Positions 43,945-56,542 are shown, counted from the stretch's first letter. The stretch is 64,000 bases of DNA from Enterobacteriaceae bacterium RIT693 (GCA_009668225.1 WJYK01000005.1:124001-188000); one strand, 5' to 3'. Notes: a model not told the origin generated them from the sequence alone. Numbers and translations: made by a program.

Positions 43945-44043
43945 AGTAACCAAAACGAGTACGCCGATTGGGTGCTCAGGTTCATGGCCTGTCCAAAGGG
44001 AAGGCTTTTACATCTTACTCGCTGATTTCAGGAGCTTTTTATT
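43945..44043 (+). promoter_or_regulatory. ROSE-type RNA thermometer in the ibpA leader
   Basis: The leader is long and structured. TCGCT at 44019-44023 (the UYGCU hallmark) lies just before AGGAG at 44030-44034 and can pair with that ribosome-binding site, with ATG at 44044. E. coli ibpA has an experimentally known ROSE thermometer in the same place. Confidence 0.8.
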
Positions 44044-44457
44044 ATGCGTAACTTCGATCTTTCTCCGCTGTATCGGTCCGCCATCGGTTTTGACCGTCTG
44101 TTTAATTTGCTGGAAAACAACCAGAGCCAAAGTAACGGCGGCTACCCTCCGTACAACGTTGAATTAGTGGATGAAAACCACTATCGCATTGCTATTGCCG
44201 TCGCCGGTTTCGCCGAAAGCGAACTGGAGATCACCGCCCAGGACAATCTGCTGATTGTTAAAGGCGCGCACGCGGACGAGCAGCAAGAGCGTACTTACCT
44301 CTACCAGGGCATTGCCGAACGCAATTTCGAGCGCAAATTCCAGCTGGCGGAAAACATCCACGTTCGCGGTGCGAACCTGGTCAACGGCCTGCTGTACATC
44401 AGCCTGGAGCGCGAAATTCCAGAGTCGATGAAGCCTCGCCGCATCGAAATCAACTAA
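44044..44457 (+). CDS. ibpA: Small heat-shock protein IbpA
   Basis: This 137-aa alpha-crystallin-domain holdase binds aggregating proteins in the cytosol with IbpB and hands them to DnaK/ClpB. The N-terminus [20 protein letters not shown] is as in E. coli. The crystallin domain carries [22 protein letters not shown] and the [16 protein letters not shown] strand; the C-terminal IEIN is the I-x-I anchor. It is regulated by a sigma-32 promoter and a leader thermometer, and is followed 113 bp later by ibpB. Confidence 0.97.
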   Translation: MRNFDLSPLYRSAIGFDRLFNLLENNQSQSNGGYPPYNVELVDENHYRIAIAVAGFAESELEITAQDNLLIVKGAHADEQQERTYLYQGIAERNFERKFQLAENIHVRGANLVNGLLYISLEREIPESMKPRRIEIN

Positions 44458-44514
44458 TTCGTGGGGTCGCGCCTCGCGCGGCCCGTCATCAAGCTGGCTT
44501 GCCGTCAGGGAGCC

Positions 44515-44570
44515 AATGCCCGTTCGCATGCGGGCAGGTTATTTCTTGCTTCAAAGAAGGAGAAAACACT
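44515..44570 (+). promoter_or_regulatory. ROSE-like thermometer in the ibpB leader
   Basis: TGCCCG/CGGGCA (44518-44536) forms an upstream hairpin. TTTCTTGCTTCAAAGAAGGA contains TTGCT at 44546-44550, which can pair with AAGGAG at 44557-44562, occluding the ribosome-binding site at low temperature. ibpB in E. coli also has a thermosensor. Confidence 0.7.
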
Positions 44571-44999
44571 ATGCGTAACTACGATTTATCCCCACTTCTG
44601 CGTCAATGGATCGGCTTCGATAAACTGGCTAACGCGCTGCAGTCCAGCAGTGAAAGCCAGGGCTTCCCGCCGTACAACATCGAAAAAAGCGACGATAACC
44701 ATTACCGCATCACGCTGGCTTTGGCCGGTTTCCGCCAGGAAGATCTCGATATCGAGCTGGAAGGCACCCGCCTGAGCGTGAAGGGCACGCCGGTTAAACC
44801 GGAAAAAGAGGTCAACTGGCTGCATCAGGGCCTGGTGACTCAGCCGTTCAGCCTGAGCTTCACCCTGGCCGAGCATATGCAGGTTTCAGGGGCAACGTTC
44901 ACTAACGGCCTGCTGCACATTGACCTGGTGCGCGAAATCCCAGAAGAGATTGCGCCACAGCGGATCGCCATTAGCGAACGCCCCGCGCTGAATAGCTAA
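44571..44999 (+). CDS. ibpB: Small heat-shock protein IbpB
   Basis: This 142-aa alpha-crystallin holdase is the partner of IbpA. It starts [20 protein letters not shown]; the crystallin core is [22 protein letters not shown] and LVREIPEEI, with the C-terminal I-x-I reading RIAISE. The ATG at 44571 has AAGGAG nine bases upstream; an earlier frame start at 44499 would add unrelated residues. A series of hairpins follows its stop. Confidence 0.96.
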   Translation: MRNYDLSPLLRQWIGFDKLANALQSSSESQGFPPYNIEKSDDNHYRITLALAGFRQEDLDIELEGTRLSVKGTPVKPEKEVNWLHQGLVTQPFSLSFTLAEHMQVSGATFTNGLLHIDLVREIPEEIAPQRIAISERPALNS

Positions 45000-45011
45000 T
45001 TAAGTTTCTCT

Positions 45012-45191
45012 TATTAAGGCCCCTGAAAATGGGGCCTTAATATTGATGACAAACAGCCGAAAAACGTGGTTTTCGGCTGTTTGGGGCAAACCAGAGAAAA
45101 GCATTCATTGTTTTTATTCGGTCGATGTTCAGCCCTTCATCGTACAGTGAATTTTGCCAGCAAACCTGAGGCCCCTAATGGGGCCTTTTTT
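45012..45191 (+). terminator. Three successive hairpins after ibpB
   Basis: TTAAGGCCC/GGGCCTTAA lies at about 45013-45041, CAGCCGAAAA/TTTTCGGCTG at about 45055-45081, and AGGCCCC/GGGGCCT followed by six T at about 45170-45191. The first and third share the GGCCCC core. The last is a classic terminator. Confidence 0.8.
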
Positions 45192-45269
45192 GTGCTCCGC
45201 GCCCCATTATCCTGCCCGTAGCTCTGCCAGAATCCATAATAACAATAATGTTATTCACAGGGATGATAT

Positions 45270-46928
45270 ATGAGTGGAATAGCGTTAACCGTCAGCATGC
45301 TGGCGCTGGTCGCCGTGGTGGGATTGTGGATCGGCAACATCAAGATCCGTGGCGTAGGGTTCGGGATCGGAGGCGTGCTGTTTGGCGGCATTATTGTCGG
45401 CCACTTCGTTAATCAGGCCGGGATTGGCCTGAACGGCGACATGCTGCACTTTATCCAGGAGTTTGGGCTGATCCTGTTTGTCTATACCATCGGTATTCAG
45501 GTTGGGCCCGGCTTCTTCTCTTCGCTCCGCGTGTCCGGCCTGCGGCTTAACCTGTTTGCTATTCTGATCGTCGTGCTCGGCGCGCTGGTCACCGCCGTGG
45601 TCTATAAGCTGTTTGATGTTCCGCTGCCGGTGGTGCTGGGGATCTTCTCCGGTGCGGTCACCAATACGCCCGCGCTGGGGGCGGGGCAGCAGATCCTTAC
45701 CGATCTCGGTACGCCGGGGCAATTGGTTGACCAAATGGGGATGAGCTACGCGATGGCGTACCCGTTTGGGATTTGCGGCATCCTGATGACCATGTGGCTG
45801 CTGCGCATAGCATTTCGCGTCAGCGTCGACAAAGAAGCGCAGCAGTTTGAGGCCAGCAGCGGCCAAAATCACGCTCAGCTGCAGACCATCAATATCTGCG
45901 TCGCCAACCCAAATCTGAACGGCCTGGCGATTCAGGACATCCCTATTCTTAATAGCGACGAGATAATTTGCTCCCGCCTCAAGCGTGGTGACCTGCTGAT
46001 GGTGCCTTCGCCAGGCACCCTGGTTCAGACCGGCGACCTGCTGCACCTGGTCGGGGCGGAAAAGGATCTGCACAAAGCGCTATTGGTTATCGGTAACGAG
46101 GTGGATACCTCGCTTTCGACGCGAGGCACGGATCTGCGGGTTGAACGCGTGGTGGTGACCAACGAGAAGGTTTTAGGCAAAAAGATCCGCGATCTGCATT
46201 TAAAACAAAAATACGATGTAGTGATTTCACGGCTTAATCGCGCCGGGATAGAGCTGGTGGCCAGCAGCAATGCCAGCCTGCAGTTTGGCGATATCCTTAA
46301 CCTCGTGGGCCGCCCGCAGTCGATAGACGCGGTGGCCGCAGAAGTCGGTAACGCGCAGCATAAACTTCAGCAGGTGCAAATGCTGCCGGTGTTTATCGGC
46401 ATCGGGCTTGGCGTGCTGCTGGGCTCCATTCCGCTGTTTATCCCCGGTTTCCCGGCCGCGCTGCGGCTTGGTCTGGCCGGCGGGCCGCTGATTATGGCGC
46501 TGATCCTCGGGCGCATCGGCAGCATCGGCAAGCTGTACTGGTTTATGCCGCCGAGCGCGAACCTGGCGCTGCGCGAGCTGGGCATCGTGCTGTTTCTGGC
46601 GGTGGTGGGGCTTAAGTCCGGCGGGGATTTTATCGACACGCTGCTGGCGGGCGACGGCGTCAGCTGGATTGGCTACGGCATTCTGATTACGGCTATTCCG
46701 CTGATTACCGTTGGCCTGCTTGCTCGCCTGCTGGCGAAAATGAACTACCTGACGCTGTGCGGCATGCTGGCGGGCTCGATGACCGATCCACCCGCGCTGG
46801 CCTTTGCCAACGGGCTGCATGCGACCAGCGGCGCCGCGGCGCTTTCGTACGCCACGGTTTACCCGCTGGTGATGTTCCTGCGCATTATTACACCCCAGCT
46901 GCTGGCGCTGCTGTTCTGGGGCCTATAG
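45270..46928 (+). CDS. yidE: YidE, AspT/YidE-YbjL family putative antiporter
   Basis: This 552-aa inner-membrane protein has about ten helices in two AspT-type halves, GxGPGFF ([17 protein letters not shown]) and [12 protein letters not shown], separated by two cytosolic TrkA_C (RCK_C) domains at residues ~190-375. It is close to E. coli YidE (553 aa). The family exchanges carboxylates or amino acids; the YidE substrate is unknown. AGGGATGATAT precedes ATG 45270. Its stop overlaps the yidP stop inside the palindrome CTATAG. Confidence 0.93.
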   Translation: MSGIALTVSMLALVAVVGLWIGNIKIRGVGFGIGGVLFGGIIVGHFVNQAGIGLNGDMLHFIQEFGLILFVYTIGIQVGPGFFSSLRVSGLRLNLFAILIVVLGALVTAVVYKLFDVPLPVVLGIFSGAVTNTPALGAGQQILTDLGTPGQLVDQMGMSYAMAYPFGICGILMTMWLLRIAFRVSVDKEAQQFEASSGQNHAQLQTINICVANPNLNGLAIQDIPILNSDEIICSRLKRGDLLMVPSPGTLVQTGDLLHLVGAEKDLHKALLVIGNEVDTSLSTRGTDLRVERVVVTNEKVLGKKIRDLHLKQKYDVVISRLNRAGIELVASSNASLQFGDILNLVGRPQSIDAVAAEVGNAQHKLQQVQMLPVFIGIGLGVLLGSIPLFIPGFPAALRLGLAGGPLIMALILGRIGSIGKLYWFMPPSANLALRELGIVLFLAVVGLKSGGDFIDTLLAGDGVSWIGYGILITAIPLITVGLLARLLAKMNYLTLCGMLAGSMTDPPALAFANGLHATSGAAALSYATVYPLVMFLRIITPQLLALLFWGL

Positions 46929-47666
46929 CTCACCGCCGCCCGGCTGCTCGGGCGGCATCCTCGTATGATCCCTGCGCAGGTGATAATCCACCTGATATTC
47001 GCTGGCGTTTCTGAACATCACCGAATAGTTAAGAAACTCGCCTTTGTCGCTGTAGGAGAGCGACGTGATACGCAAAATAGGCGTTGCCTCGGCGATATTC
47101 AGCAGTTTCGCCGTTTTGGCGTCGGCGAGAACCGGCGTCAGCGTTTCATAGTTGCCGCTGATGATTATCTGGCATTCGTCTTCGATATAGCTGAATTTTG
47201 ATCCTTCGAGATGCGCAAGCGACAGGTTACGGAAAAGCTTTACCGGCATGTAGCTGTCTTCCACCATCAGCGGCTTGCCGCCGACGGCACGCACGCGGCG
47301 GGAGTAGTAAATCTTCTCGTCTATCTTAATACGCAGCAGGCTGGCAATCGCCGGTGGCGCGGGCATGACGTTAAACTCAAGCACCTCGCTCATCACGTCT
47401 TTACCCTGGCTGCGCATCACCTCCACAAACCCCGTCAGGTTAGTGGTTTCATGGTGAACATCTTTTTTGGTGACCCAGGTTCCGCTGCCTTGGCGGCGGT
47501 TTACCAGACCCCAACCCACCAGTAAATCCACCGCTTTGCGAATAGTCATGCGTGACACGCCGAACTCTTCAGCGAGCTTCTTTTCCCCGGGCAGCGGGCT
47601 ACCAATGGTGTAGTCAGAGGAATTAAGGCGAATACGCAGCCTGTCGGCAATTGATTTGTAGATCAT
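46923..47666 (-). CDS. yidP: YidP, GntR/HutC-type regulator of the adjacent alpha-glucoside genes
   Basis: This 247-aa GntR-family (HutC subfamily) regulator has an N-terminal winged helix ([25 protein letters not shown]) and a UTRA effector domain ([37 protein letters not shown]). It is similar to E. coli YidP. It is divergent from the PTS permease gene, with an inverted repeat between, so it likely represses that operon until a phosphorylated disaccharide is present. Its 3' end overlaps yidE by 6 bp. Confidence 0.9.
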   Translation of the reverse strand: MIYKSIADRLRIRLNSSDYTIGSPLPGEKKLAEEFGVSRMTIRKAVDLLVGWGLVNRRQGSGTWVTKKDVHHETTNLTGFVEVMRSQGKDVMSEVLEFNVMPAPPAIASLLRIKIDEKIYYSRRVRAVGGKPLMVEDSYMPVKLFRNLSLAHLEGSKFSYIEDECQIIISGNYETLTPVLADAKTAKLLNIAEATPILRITSLSYSDKGEFLNYSVMFRNASEYQVDYHLRRDHTRMPPEQPGGGEL

Positions 47667-47711
47667 CTGTAGACCTCTTCAGGCGCCATCTCACCGTTTT
47701 CCACACGCTAA

Positions 47712-47741
47712 TTGTCTAGTTTTATATCAAAAAGTAGACAA
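47712..47741. promoter_or_regulatory. Inverted repeat, likely YidP operator
   Basis: TTGTCTA and TAGACAA bound a 30-bp dyad with a 16-bp AT-rich core, 46 bp upstream of yidP and 150 bp upstream of the PTS gene. GntR-family operators are typically of this form. It is the only clear dyad in the gap. Confidence 0.65.
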
Positions 47742-47891
47742 CTTTAGCCAAATAAAAACCATGAAAGCGATCACGATTCAGCGCGGCTGAACCAGCGAAT
47801 ATTCCTGGGCCTTCTTATTCTCAGCTTCAGGCCAGACTAAAAAAATAAGGCCGCCTCTTACCCTACGAAGTTGTTACATGAGGATTTAAAA

Positions 47892-50833
<2,942 letters not shown>

Positions 50834-50852
50834 GTTTTCCTGAATAATCACG

Positions 50853-50881
50853 GAGCGCGGCGGAGACGTCGCGCTTTTTTT
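50853..50881 (+). terminator. Terminator after the alpha-glucoside operon
   Basis: AGCGCG and CGCGCT form a stem around GCGGAGACGT, followed by seven T bases. Confidence 0.88.
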
Positions 50882-50999
50882 ATGGTAAGCAGTCCCTGCA
50901 TTCTGTTAAACGAAGCACGATCCTTTCAGGCAATCCTTCACACTCGGCATCACCATTCATTTTTTATTGCAATCCACACTCCCCGCAAACGGTAAAAGC

Positions 51000-51995
51000 A
51001 TGCTAAATATTAGTTTTCCTTCGCTAAGTAACGTGCCGCCAATGTTAAAGCCGACCCTTGCCCTGATTGCTCTCTCTTTCTGTGCCAGCTCGTTTGCTGC
51101 GCAACAGGAAGCCCTGCCGCCAAGCTGGACCAGCCAGCTTGGGGTAGGGATGAACGTTGACTGGGCGGTGACCGAGCGAGGGATCCGTGAGTTCGATCCT
51201 TTGGCTGTCCGTGACTTTCAGCAGCGCGGGTTTGGCCACGTTCGCATTCGCGTCGCGGGGCCGATAACGCACCAGAAGCTGGTGCATCTGCGGCGCATCG
51301 TGGATGCCTGTGAGCAGTACCATATCGTGCCGGTCATCAGCTACCGGGCGGCGGAGCTAAAGGCGAAGCCAGGGGCGGACAACGTCGAGGATATTGTTGA
51401 GTGGTGGACCACCGTCGCGCGCTTCTTTGCCAAAAATGACGACTCGCTGGTCTTCGACATCATCGGGCAGCCGGAAGAAAAGCTCAGCGCCAACCCTCAG
51501 CTGCTTAACCAGGTGTACGATAAAACCGTGAAGGCGATTCATAAAATCAGCCCGCAGCGCCACATCTTTGTTGCCCCTCGTTATCATGCCTCTCCGGAAG
51601 CGCTTGCCACCCTCAAAATTCCTGAATCCCGTCACGGACTGGTGATGGCGGACTGGCATCTGATGCCGGGCGGTCCAAAAACCTTGAACGGTAAAAGCCA
51701 GTGGAGTACCGGTACGGATGCGGAAAAAGCGGCGATCCACGCCCGCATTGAAACCGCGGTGCGCTGGCAGCAGAAAACCGGCCACCTTTCCTGGGTTGGC
51801 AACTGGTCACCAGGCAGCAAATTGTCGGTCGATCAGCAGGTTGCGATGGCAACGTTTGTCGCCTGTGAACTGCAAAAGGCGCAGATCCCGTTCGCGGTTA
51901 ACGGCGATGAAAAATTCTACGACGGTGAAGAGGGGGCCTGGCGGACGGATATGGCACCGGTGCTGGACGCCATTCTTAAGCCTCAGTGCCAGTAA
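51000..51995 (+). CDS. GH5 cellulase-fold secreted protein with degenerate active site
   Basis: This 331-aa exported protein is recognisable as a GH5 (cellulase) TIM barrel by GMNVDWA, FGHVRIRV, VFDIIGQPEEKL, ADWHLMPGG and WVGNWSPGSKL. The acid/base Glu of the usual NEP is Gln (GQP), and the nucleophile Glu of the VGEFG-type strand-7 motif is Asn (VGNWS). The usual active-site His after strand 3 also appears replaced (SYRAAEL). It is probably a non-catalytic binder. The start is ATG 51000 or ATG 51042; the latter gives a clean signal peptide (MLKPTLALIALSFCASSFAA). Neither has a strong ribosome-binding site. Confidence 0.75.
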   Translation: MLNISFPSLSNVPPMLKPTLALIALSFCASSFAAQQEALPPSWTSQLGVGMNVDWAVTERGIREFDPLAVRDFQQRGFGHVRIRVAGPITHQKLVHLRRIVDACEQYHIVPVISYRAAELKAKPGADNVEDIVEWWTTVARFFAKNDDSLVFDIIGQPEEKLSANPQLLNQVYDKTVKAIHKISPQRHIFVAPRYHASPEALATLKIPESRHGLVMADWHLMPGGPKTLNGKSQWSTGTDAEKAAIHARIETAVRWQQKTGHLSWVGNWSPGSKLSVDQQVAMATFVACELQKAQIPFAVNGDEKFYDGEEGAWRTDMAPVLDAILKPQCQ

Positions 51996-52093
51996 TTATC
52001 CTCCATCGTGAATTATCTGTTGCTGCATTTCGGGTAATTATGTATTTTTATGCACATTAACTGCATAAAAACATCATATATCCAGGGGCTTCT

Positions 52094-52873
52094 ATGTTAA
52101 CTAAAGCGATGAAATCAGTAGTAGTTGGCGGGTGCTTGCTCGCGGCAGTGTTCAGTTCTGCACAGGTGATGGCGCAGACCTACGTAGTGGGTTCCGGCGG
52201 CACCTATCGTCCTTTTGAATACGAAAACAGCCAGAAACAGCTGGAAGGTTTTGATATCGACATCATCAAAGCCGTCGCCAGAGCCGAAGGGTTTGATATC
52301 AAGCTGGTTAACACCCCGTGGGAAGGTATTTTTGCCACGCTGAACTCCGGCGACCGCGACATCATCATTTCCGGCATCACCATCACCGACAAGCGTAAAG
52401 CGATGGTCGACTTCTCTACCCCGTACTTCCCGGCCGAGCAGTCCATCGTGGTACCGACCGACTCAAAAGTGGACTCTGTTACCGCCCTGAAAGGCAAAAA
52501 AGTGGGCGTGGTTAACTCCAGCACCGGCGACATCGTGGTGTCCGACGTGCTGGGTAAAAACAGTACCGATATCAAACGTTTTGATAACACGCCGCTGATG
52601 CTGCAGGAACTGACCGAAGACGGTATCGACGCGGCAGTGGGTGACGTAGGCGTGGTGAAATACTACATCAAATCCCACCCGGAAAAACCGCTGAAGCTGG
52701 TCCCGGACAGCAAGTTCGAGCGCCAGTACTTTGGCATTGCGGTGGCCAAAGGCAACGCCGAACTGAAGGGTAAAATCGACGCTGGCCTGAAGAAAATCAT
52801 CGCCGACGGCACCTACGCTAAAATTTACGCCACCTGGTTCGACAACAACGTTCCAACCCTCCCGGCAGAGTAA
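52094..52873 (+). CDS. Periplasmic amino-acid-binding protein of an ABC importer
   Basis: This 259-aa family 3 solute-binding protein has a signal peptide at residues 1-27 (ending VMAQ). The mature part carries GGTYRPFEYEN, LEGFDIDIIKAVAR, SGITITDKRKAMVDFSTPYF and DAAVGDVGVVKYY, typical of polar amino-acid binders; the Arg in TDKRK binds the substrate carboxylate. CAGGGG precedes the ATG. It is first of a three-gene operon with a permease and ATPase. The exact amino acid is not predictable by eye. Confidence 0.92.
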   Translation: MLTKAMKSVVVGGCLLAAVFSSAQVMAQTYVVGSGGTYRPFEYENSQKQLEGFDIDIIKAVARAEGFDIKLVNTPWEGIFATLNSGDRDIIISGITITDKRKAMVDFSTPYFPAEQSIVVPTDSKVDSVTALKGKKVGVVNSSTGDIVVSDVLGKNSTDIKRFDNTPLMLQELTEDGIDAAVGDVGVVKYYIKSHPEKPLKLVPDSKFERQYFGIAVAKGNAELKGKIDAGLKKIIADGTYAKIYATWFDNNVPTLPAE

Positions 52874-52912
52874 TTTTCAATCGGGGCCGCTCCGGCCCCA
52901 ACAAGGACAGGT

Positions 52913-53677
52913 ATGACCGGATTTCGCTGGGAGATAATCTCAGAATACGCGCCGTTATTTATGCAAGGCGCGCTGATGACCATCAAGTGCACCATTATCT
53001 GCGTGATTTTAGGCACAACGTGGGGGCTGCTGCTGGGGCTTGGCCGTATGGCTCACGCCGACGACGGCCCGTGGAAGCTCGTGCTGCGTTATGCCGTGCA
53101 GTGGCCGGTGCGCGTCTACGTCAGCGCGTTTCGCGGCACGCCGCTGTTCGTGCAGATCATGGTGGTTCACTTTGCGCTGGTACCGCTGTTTATTAACCCG
53201 CGTGACGGAATAATGATTACCAGCGGGATGATGTCCGTGGACTTCGCGCGCGAGCTGCGTTCCGAATACGGCGCGTTTCTCTCCTGCGTGGTGGCGATCA
53301 CCCTGAATGCCGGTGCCTATGTGTCCGAGATTTTCCGCGCCGGTATTCAGTCCATTGATAAAGGGCAGATGGAAGCTTCGCGCGCGCTCGGCATGGGCTG
53401 GGGCAAAACGATGCGTAAGGTTATCCTGCCGCAGGCGTTCCGTCGTATCCTGCCGCCGCTGGGCAACAACGCGATTGCCATTGTGAAAGACTCGTCGCTG
53501 GCTTCCGCTATCGGCCTTGCCGACCTGGCCTATGCGGCGCGTACCGTTTCCGGCGCTTACGCGACCTACTGGGAACCGTACCTGACCATCTCCGTGGTGT
53601 ACTGGGTTCTGACGTTCCTGCTTTCGCTGCTGGTGCAACATATGGAAAAGAGGCTTGGCAAAAGTGATTCACGTTAA
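52913..53677 (+). CDS. Polar amino-acid ABC transporter permease
   Basis: This 254-aa inner-membrane protein of the HisM/GlnP type has about five helices. The coupling loop is [22 protein letters not shown], followed by [16 protein letters not shown]. Only one permease gene is present, so it probably works as a homodimer. A long insertion ([20 protein letters not shown]) lies after helix 2. It starts 39 bp after the binding-protein gene and overlaps the ATPase gene by 14 bp. Confidence 0.93.
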   Translation: MTGFRWEIISEYAPLFMQGALMTIKCTIICVILGTTWGLLLGLGRMAHADDGPWKLVLRYAVQWPVRVYVSAFRGTPLFVQIMVVHFALVPLFINPRDGIMITSGMMSVDFARELRSEYGAFLSCVVAITLNAGAYVSEIFRAGIQSIDKGQMEASRALGMGWGKTMRKVILPQAFRRILPPLGNNAIAIVKDSSLASAIGLADLAYAARTVSGAYATYWEPYLTISVVYWVLTFLLSLLVQHMEKRLGKSDSR

Positions 53678-54386
53678 GGATTTACAGAAACAGTTTGGCA
53701 AAACTCACGTATTGCGTGGCATCTCCTGTGATATCGCGCCTCAGGAAGTGGTTTGCGTGATTGGCCCTTCCGGCTCCGGCAAAAGTACGTTTCTGCGCTG
53801 CCTGAACGCGCTGGAAAAGCCGGACGGCGGTGAAGTGGTGGTCAACGGTTTCGCGGTGCATGATCCAAAAACCAACCTTAATACGTTGCGCGAAGGCGTA
53901 GGCATGGTGTTCCAGCGCTTCAATTTATTCCCGCATATGACGGTGCTGGAAAACCTGATTATGGCGCCGATGTCGCTGAAAGGGCTGTCAAAAGCGGAAG
54001 CGGTGAGCCGCGCCGAGAAGCTGCTGCAAAAGGTGGGGCTGTTGGACAAAATCGACGCCTGGCCTTCAAGCCTGTCCGGCGGCCAGCAGCAGCGAGTGGC
54101 CATTGCCCGAGCGCTGGCGATGGAACCGTCGATTATCCTGTTCGATGAGCCAACCTCTGCGCTGGATCCTGAACTGGTTGGCGAAGTGCTGGCGGTGATG
54201 AAGCAGCTGGCGCAGGAAGGGATGACGATGATCATCGTGACTCATGAAATGGGCTTCGCCCGCGAAGTAGCCGATCGGGTTATCTTTATTGACCAGGGCG
54301 TGATTCAGGAGCAGGGCGTGCCCGCGCAGCTTTTCAGCGCGCCGCAAAACCCACGGACTCAGGCCTTCCTGAGCAAGGTACTTTAA
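53664..54386 (+). CDS. Polar amino-acid ABC transporter ATP-binding protein
   Basis: This 240-aa ATPase powers the importer. Walker A is GPSGSGKST, the signature is [15 protein letters not shown], Walker B is [14 protein letters not shown], and the switch His is in [11 protein letters not shown] 53664 is preferred because AGAGG lies ten bases upstream; a TTG three codons earlier would sit almost on top of that site. It overlaps the permease gene, implying coupled translation. Confidence 0.93.
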   Translation: MIHVKDLQKQFGKTHVLRGISCDIAPQEVVCVIGPSGSGKSTFLRCLNALEKPDGGEVVVNGFAVHDPKTNLNTLREGVGMVFQRFNLFPHMTVLENLIMAPMSLKGLSKAEAVSRAEKLLQKVGLLDKIDAWPSSLSGGQQQRVAIARALAMEPSIILFDEPTSALDPELVGEVLAVMKQLAQEGMTMIIVTHEMGFAREVADRVIFIDQGVIQEQGVPAQLFSAPQNPRTQAFLSKVL

Positions 54387-54399
54387 GGTTTTTTCTGAC

Positions 54400-54425
54400 G
54401 TCGGCCGCTTTAGGTGGCCGGCATT
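54400..54425 (+). terminator. Hairpin after the ABC operon
   Basis: CGGCC and GGCCG (with adjacent imperfect pairs) form a short stem around GCTTTAGGT about 15 bp after the stop. There is a weak T-run (ATTGTTT). Confidence 0.5.
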
Positions 54426-54664
54426 GTTTCTAATGCAGGGTTCAGTTTGTTTTATCTTAAACCTCCGCTACATTCTCTTCGCATGATATCTCCCCGGTAT
54501 AGGGTTTCATCCGGCGATACTTCTCTGATTAAAAGAAAAAATGAGACTTAATAAGGCCTTATCGGTTCCCTGGATAAAAGGTCCTGTGTGATTGTCGGTT
54601 GACGCTGATTTATGAGCAGCGTTTAAACCGGATGACAGACACCACAGACGAAGGAACCGTAACG

Positions 54665-56017
54665 ATGAAACCCCCTGCGTACTACAGGGATGGCGTGCCC
54701 TATGATGCCAACGGGCAGGCCGTCACGCTCCCACCCGGCGATACCCCGCCGCCCCTGGTAACCGACCTCGGTGACGGTAGTTTTCAGTTCAAATCACAAA
54801 AAAAAGCCTGCTATCTGATGAACATCAACGCCCTGGGGTCGACCTGGACGATGAACCGGGATGACGGTGGCGTGGCGGCCTGCTTTGCCACGGAAGAGGA
54901 AAAGCAGGTGGCGGTGCGGCTGATGACGGGCCTGATGCCGGCCCCGGAATACACGGCGGAGCAGGCGGATGCCGCTATGCTGATGCTGGGCGCACCCGGT
55001 GCGCTGGCGCTGAGCGGTGGACAGTGGAGTATGCAGCTGTCGGTGGCCGGGGAAGGCGTCATGACGTTCGGCGACACGCTTGCCGGCGCGCTGACTGCGG
55101 CCATCAGGCGCGGGATGGCGCTGCTGACGGCCAGCACGGCAGGGCCGATGGCAATGGCGGCCTCGACGCTGCTGTTTTCCTCCCCGGCGGGGGAAGGCAG
55201 CGGCCGGGTACCGGGGCGTAACCTGGAGGCGATGTTCGCGCTGAACGCGAAGCTGCTGGCCGGGAAGAACGTCACGGGCGGGCCGGGAGCAACGCACATT
55301 GACCTGCCGGTACGCGGCGCACTGGTTAACCGTAACGGCGAGCTGGCGCTGGCGCTGCTGAAAACCGGGAGCGGTATACCGGCGGCGGTACAGGTGCTGC
55401 ATGCGGTGCGGGATACGGCGACCGGGCTGGATATTATCACCCTGCCGACGATGGCAGGCGAGCCGCCGCGGTCCATTCTGATTAATCCGGCACCGGTCCC
55501 GGCAGGCCCTTCGGATACCGGTCATCATCGTCCGGTGCCTGTGACGCCGGTACACACAGGGACGAATGTCACACCGGTGGAAACGCTTGTCGTGACACCG
55601 CCGTCGGGCGATATCAGTCCGGGCGGATTACGGGATTTTATCTACTGGCGTCCAAACGCGGCCGGTACCGGCGTGGAGCCGGTGTATGTGATGTTGAGCG
55701 ATCCACTGGATTCTGGGCGGTTTACACGTAAACAGTTGGATAAGAAATACAAACATGCCGGTGATTTTGGTGTTAGCGATCCAAAGAAAAACAGTGAAAC
55801 GCTGACCAAATTCAGGGACGCGATTGAGGCGCATATGTCAGATAAAGAAACCGTTGAGAAAGGGATATATCGACGAGTCAAAGGATCAAAAGTCTATTTC
55901 AATCCTGAGTCTATGAATGTTGTTATTCTTAAAAATGATGGAAAATGGCTATCAGGATGGAAAATAAATCCTGATGCCGACAACGGAAAAATTTATCTGG
56001 AGACCGGTGAATTATGA
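54665..56017 (+). CDS. Pyocin_S-type polymorphic toxin with colicin D tRNase domain
   Basis: This is a 450-aa antibacterial toxin. Residues ~1-190 are an Ala/Met-rich region I do not recognise. Residues ~200-375 are a pyocin_S translocation domain ([39 protein letters not shown]). The last ~95 residues match the colicin D killer domain, which cuts tRNA-Arg anticodon loops. KYKH and SGW sit 66 residues apart (His to Ser) and the chain ends 20 residues after that Ser, as I recall for Lys608/His611/Ser677/Trp679 of colicin D. ATG 54665 follows AAGGA with good spacing. No TonB box, receptor domain, lysis gene or LexA box is seen. The immunity gene overlaps its stop. Confidence 0.88.
   Translation: MKPPAYYRDGVPYDANGQAVTLPPGDTPPPLVTDLGDGSFQFKSQKKACYLMNINALGSTWTMNRDDGGVAACFATEEEKQVAVRLMTGLMPAPEYTAEQADAAMLMLGAPGALALSGGQWSMQLSVAGEGVMTFGDTLAGALTAAIRRGMALLTASTAGPMAMAASTLLFSSPAGEGSGRVPGRNLEAMFALNAKLLAGKNVTGGPGATHIDLPVRGALVNRNGELALALLKTGSGIPAAVQVLHAVRDTATGLDIITLPTMAGEPPRSILINPAPVPAGPSDTGHHRPVPVTPVHTGTNVTPVETLVVTPPSGDISPGGLRDFIYWRPNAAGTGVEPVYVMLSDPLDSGRFTRKQLDKKYKHAGDFGVSDPKKNSETLTKFRDAIEAHMSDKETVEKGIYRRVKGSKVYFNPESMNVVILKNDGKWLSGWKINPDADNGKIYLETGEL
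55561..55698 (+). repeat. Direct repeat copy 1 (pyocin_S domain end)
   Basis: This 138-bp segment encodes [16 protein letters not shown]...VEPVYVML of the toxin. It is repeated at 56611-56748 with the same length, and the last 62 bp are identical. It marks the junction between the constant and the variable part of the toxin. Confidence 0.9.
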
Positions 56018-56280
56018 ACAAAATGGCAATTATTGAACTGTCCAGGAATTTTTTGGCTTCAAAAGTGACAGCTATTCAATTTTCTGAGGATATATGCGCT
56101 GAACGACGGAAGCTATACGGCCTGAAAGATCAAGATCAAAACCTACTGAATTGTGGGGAAGAATTATTTATGGCTGCTGAGCTTTTTGAGGCAGATACCG
56201 ATAGAGCGGATTATGAGCTTGATGAAGTTGAGTTAAAGAGAGAGGTCAAAGATATATTGGAAAAGTTTAAATTGATCTAA
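56014..56280 (+). CDS. Colicin D-type immunity protein
   Basis: This 88-aa acidic helical protein ([20 protein letters not shown]...[14 protein letters not shown]...ILEKFKLI) closely resembles the colicin D immunity protein ImmD (87 aa), which plugs the active site of the tRNase with acidic residues mimicking RNA. It starts within the toxin stop codon (ATGA). Base composition is AT-richer than the flanking genes, as is the toxin tail, so the pair probably moved in together. Confidence 0.88.
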   Translation: MNKMAIIELSRNFLASKVTAIQFSEDICAERRKLYGLKDQDQNLLNCGEELFMAAELFEADTDRADYELDEVELKREVKDILEKFKLI

Positions 56281-56385
56281 AAAATATGGTGTCATCAGAG
56301 TGGGGTTGGTACTCGTAGATGCTGGATTGGAGATATAAGGGAGAAAAATATACGGGTGGGACTATCAACACGGTGAAGTAGAAGG

Positions 56386-56520
56386 GTACCTGCTGTCGTC
56401 GATAACCTTGCTATAAGTGAAGCGACGTTACGCCGCCGCCTGGCCGGAGAAGGGACGCCGTTGAGTGATGTCATCGTCGACGTCAGAATGTCGTTAGCTG
56501 ATTATCGGCAAACGTCCCTG
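56386..56520 (+). pseudogene. Fragment of an AraC-family regulator
   Basis: In one frame the segment reads VDNLAISEATLRRRLAGEG then [20 protein letters not shown], matching the first helix-turn-helix of AraC-type (GadX-like) regulators. It has no start and loses similarity after about 45 codons. The surrounding 56281-56600 holds no intact gene. It is probably debris from exchange events at the toxin locus. Confidence 0.5.
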
Positions 56521-56542
56521 GTATCTCCGCCTGTGCGGCAAG

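Noticed and set aside
54387-54664. SOS (LexA) box upstream of the toxin gene
   Set aside because: No CTGT-N8-ACAG match was found, so SOS control typical of colicins is not supported.
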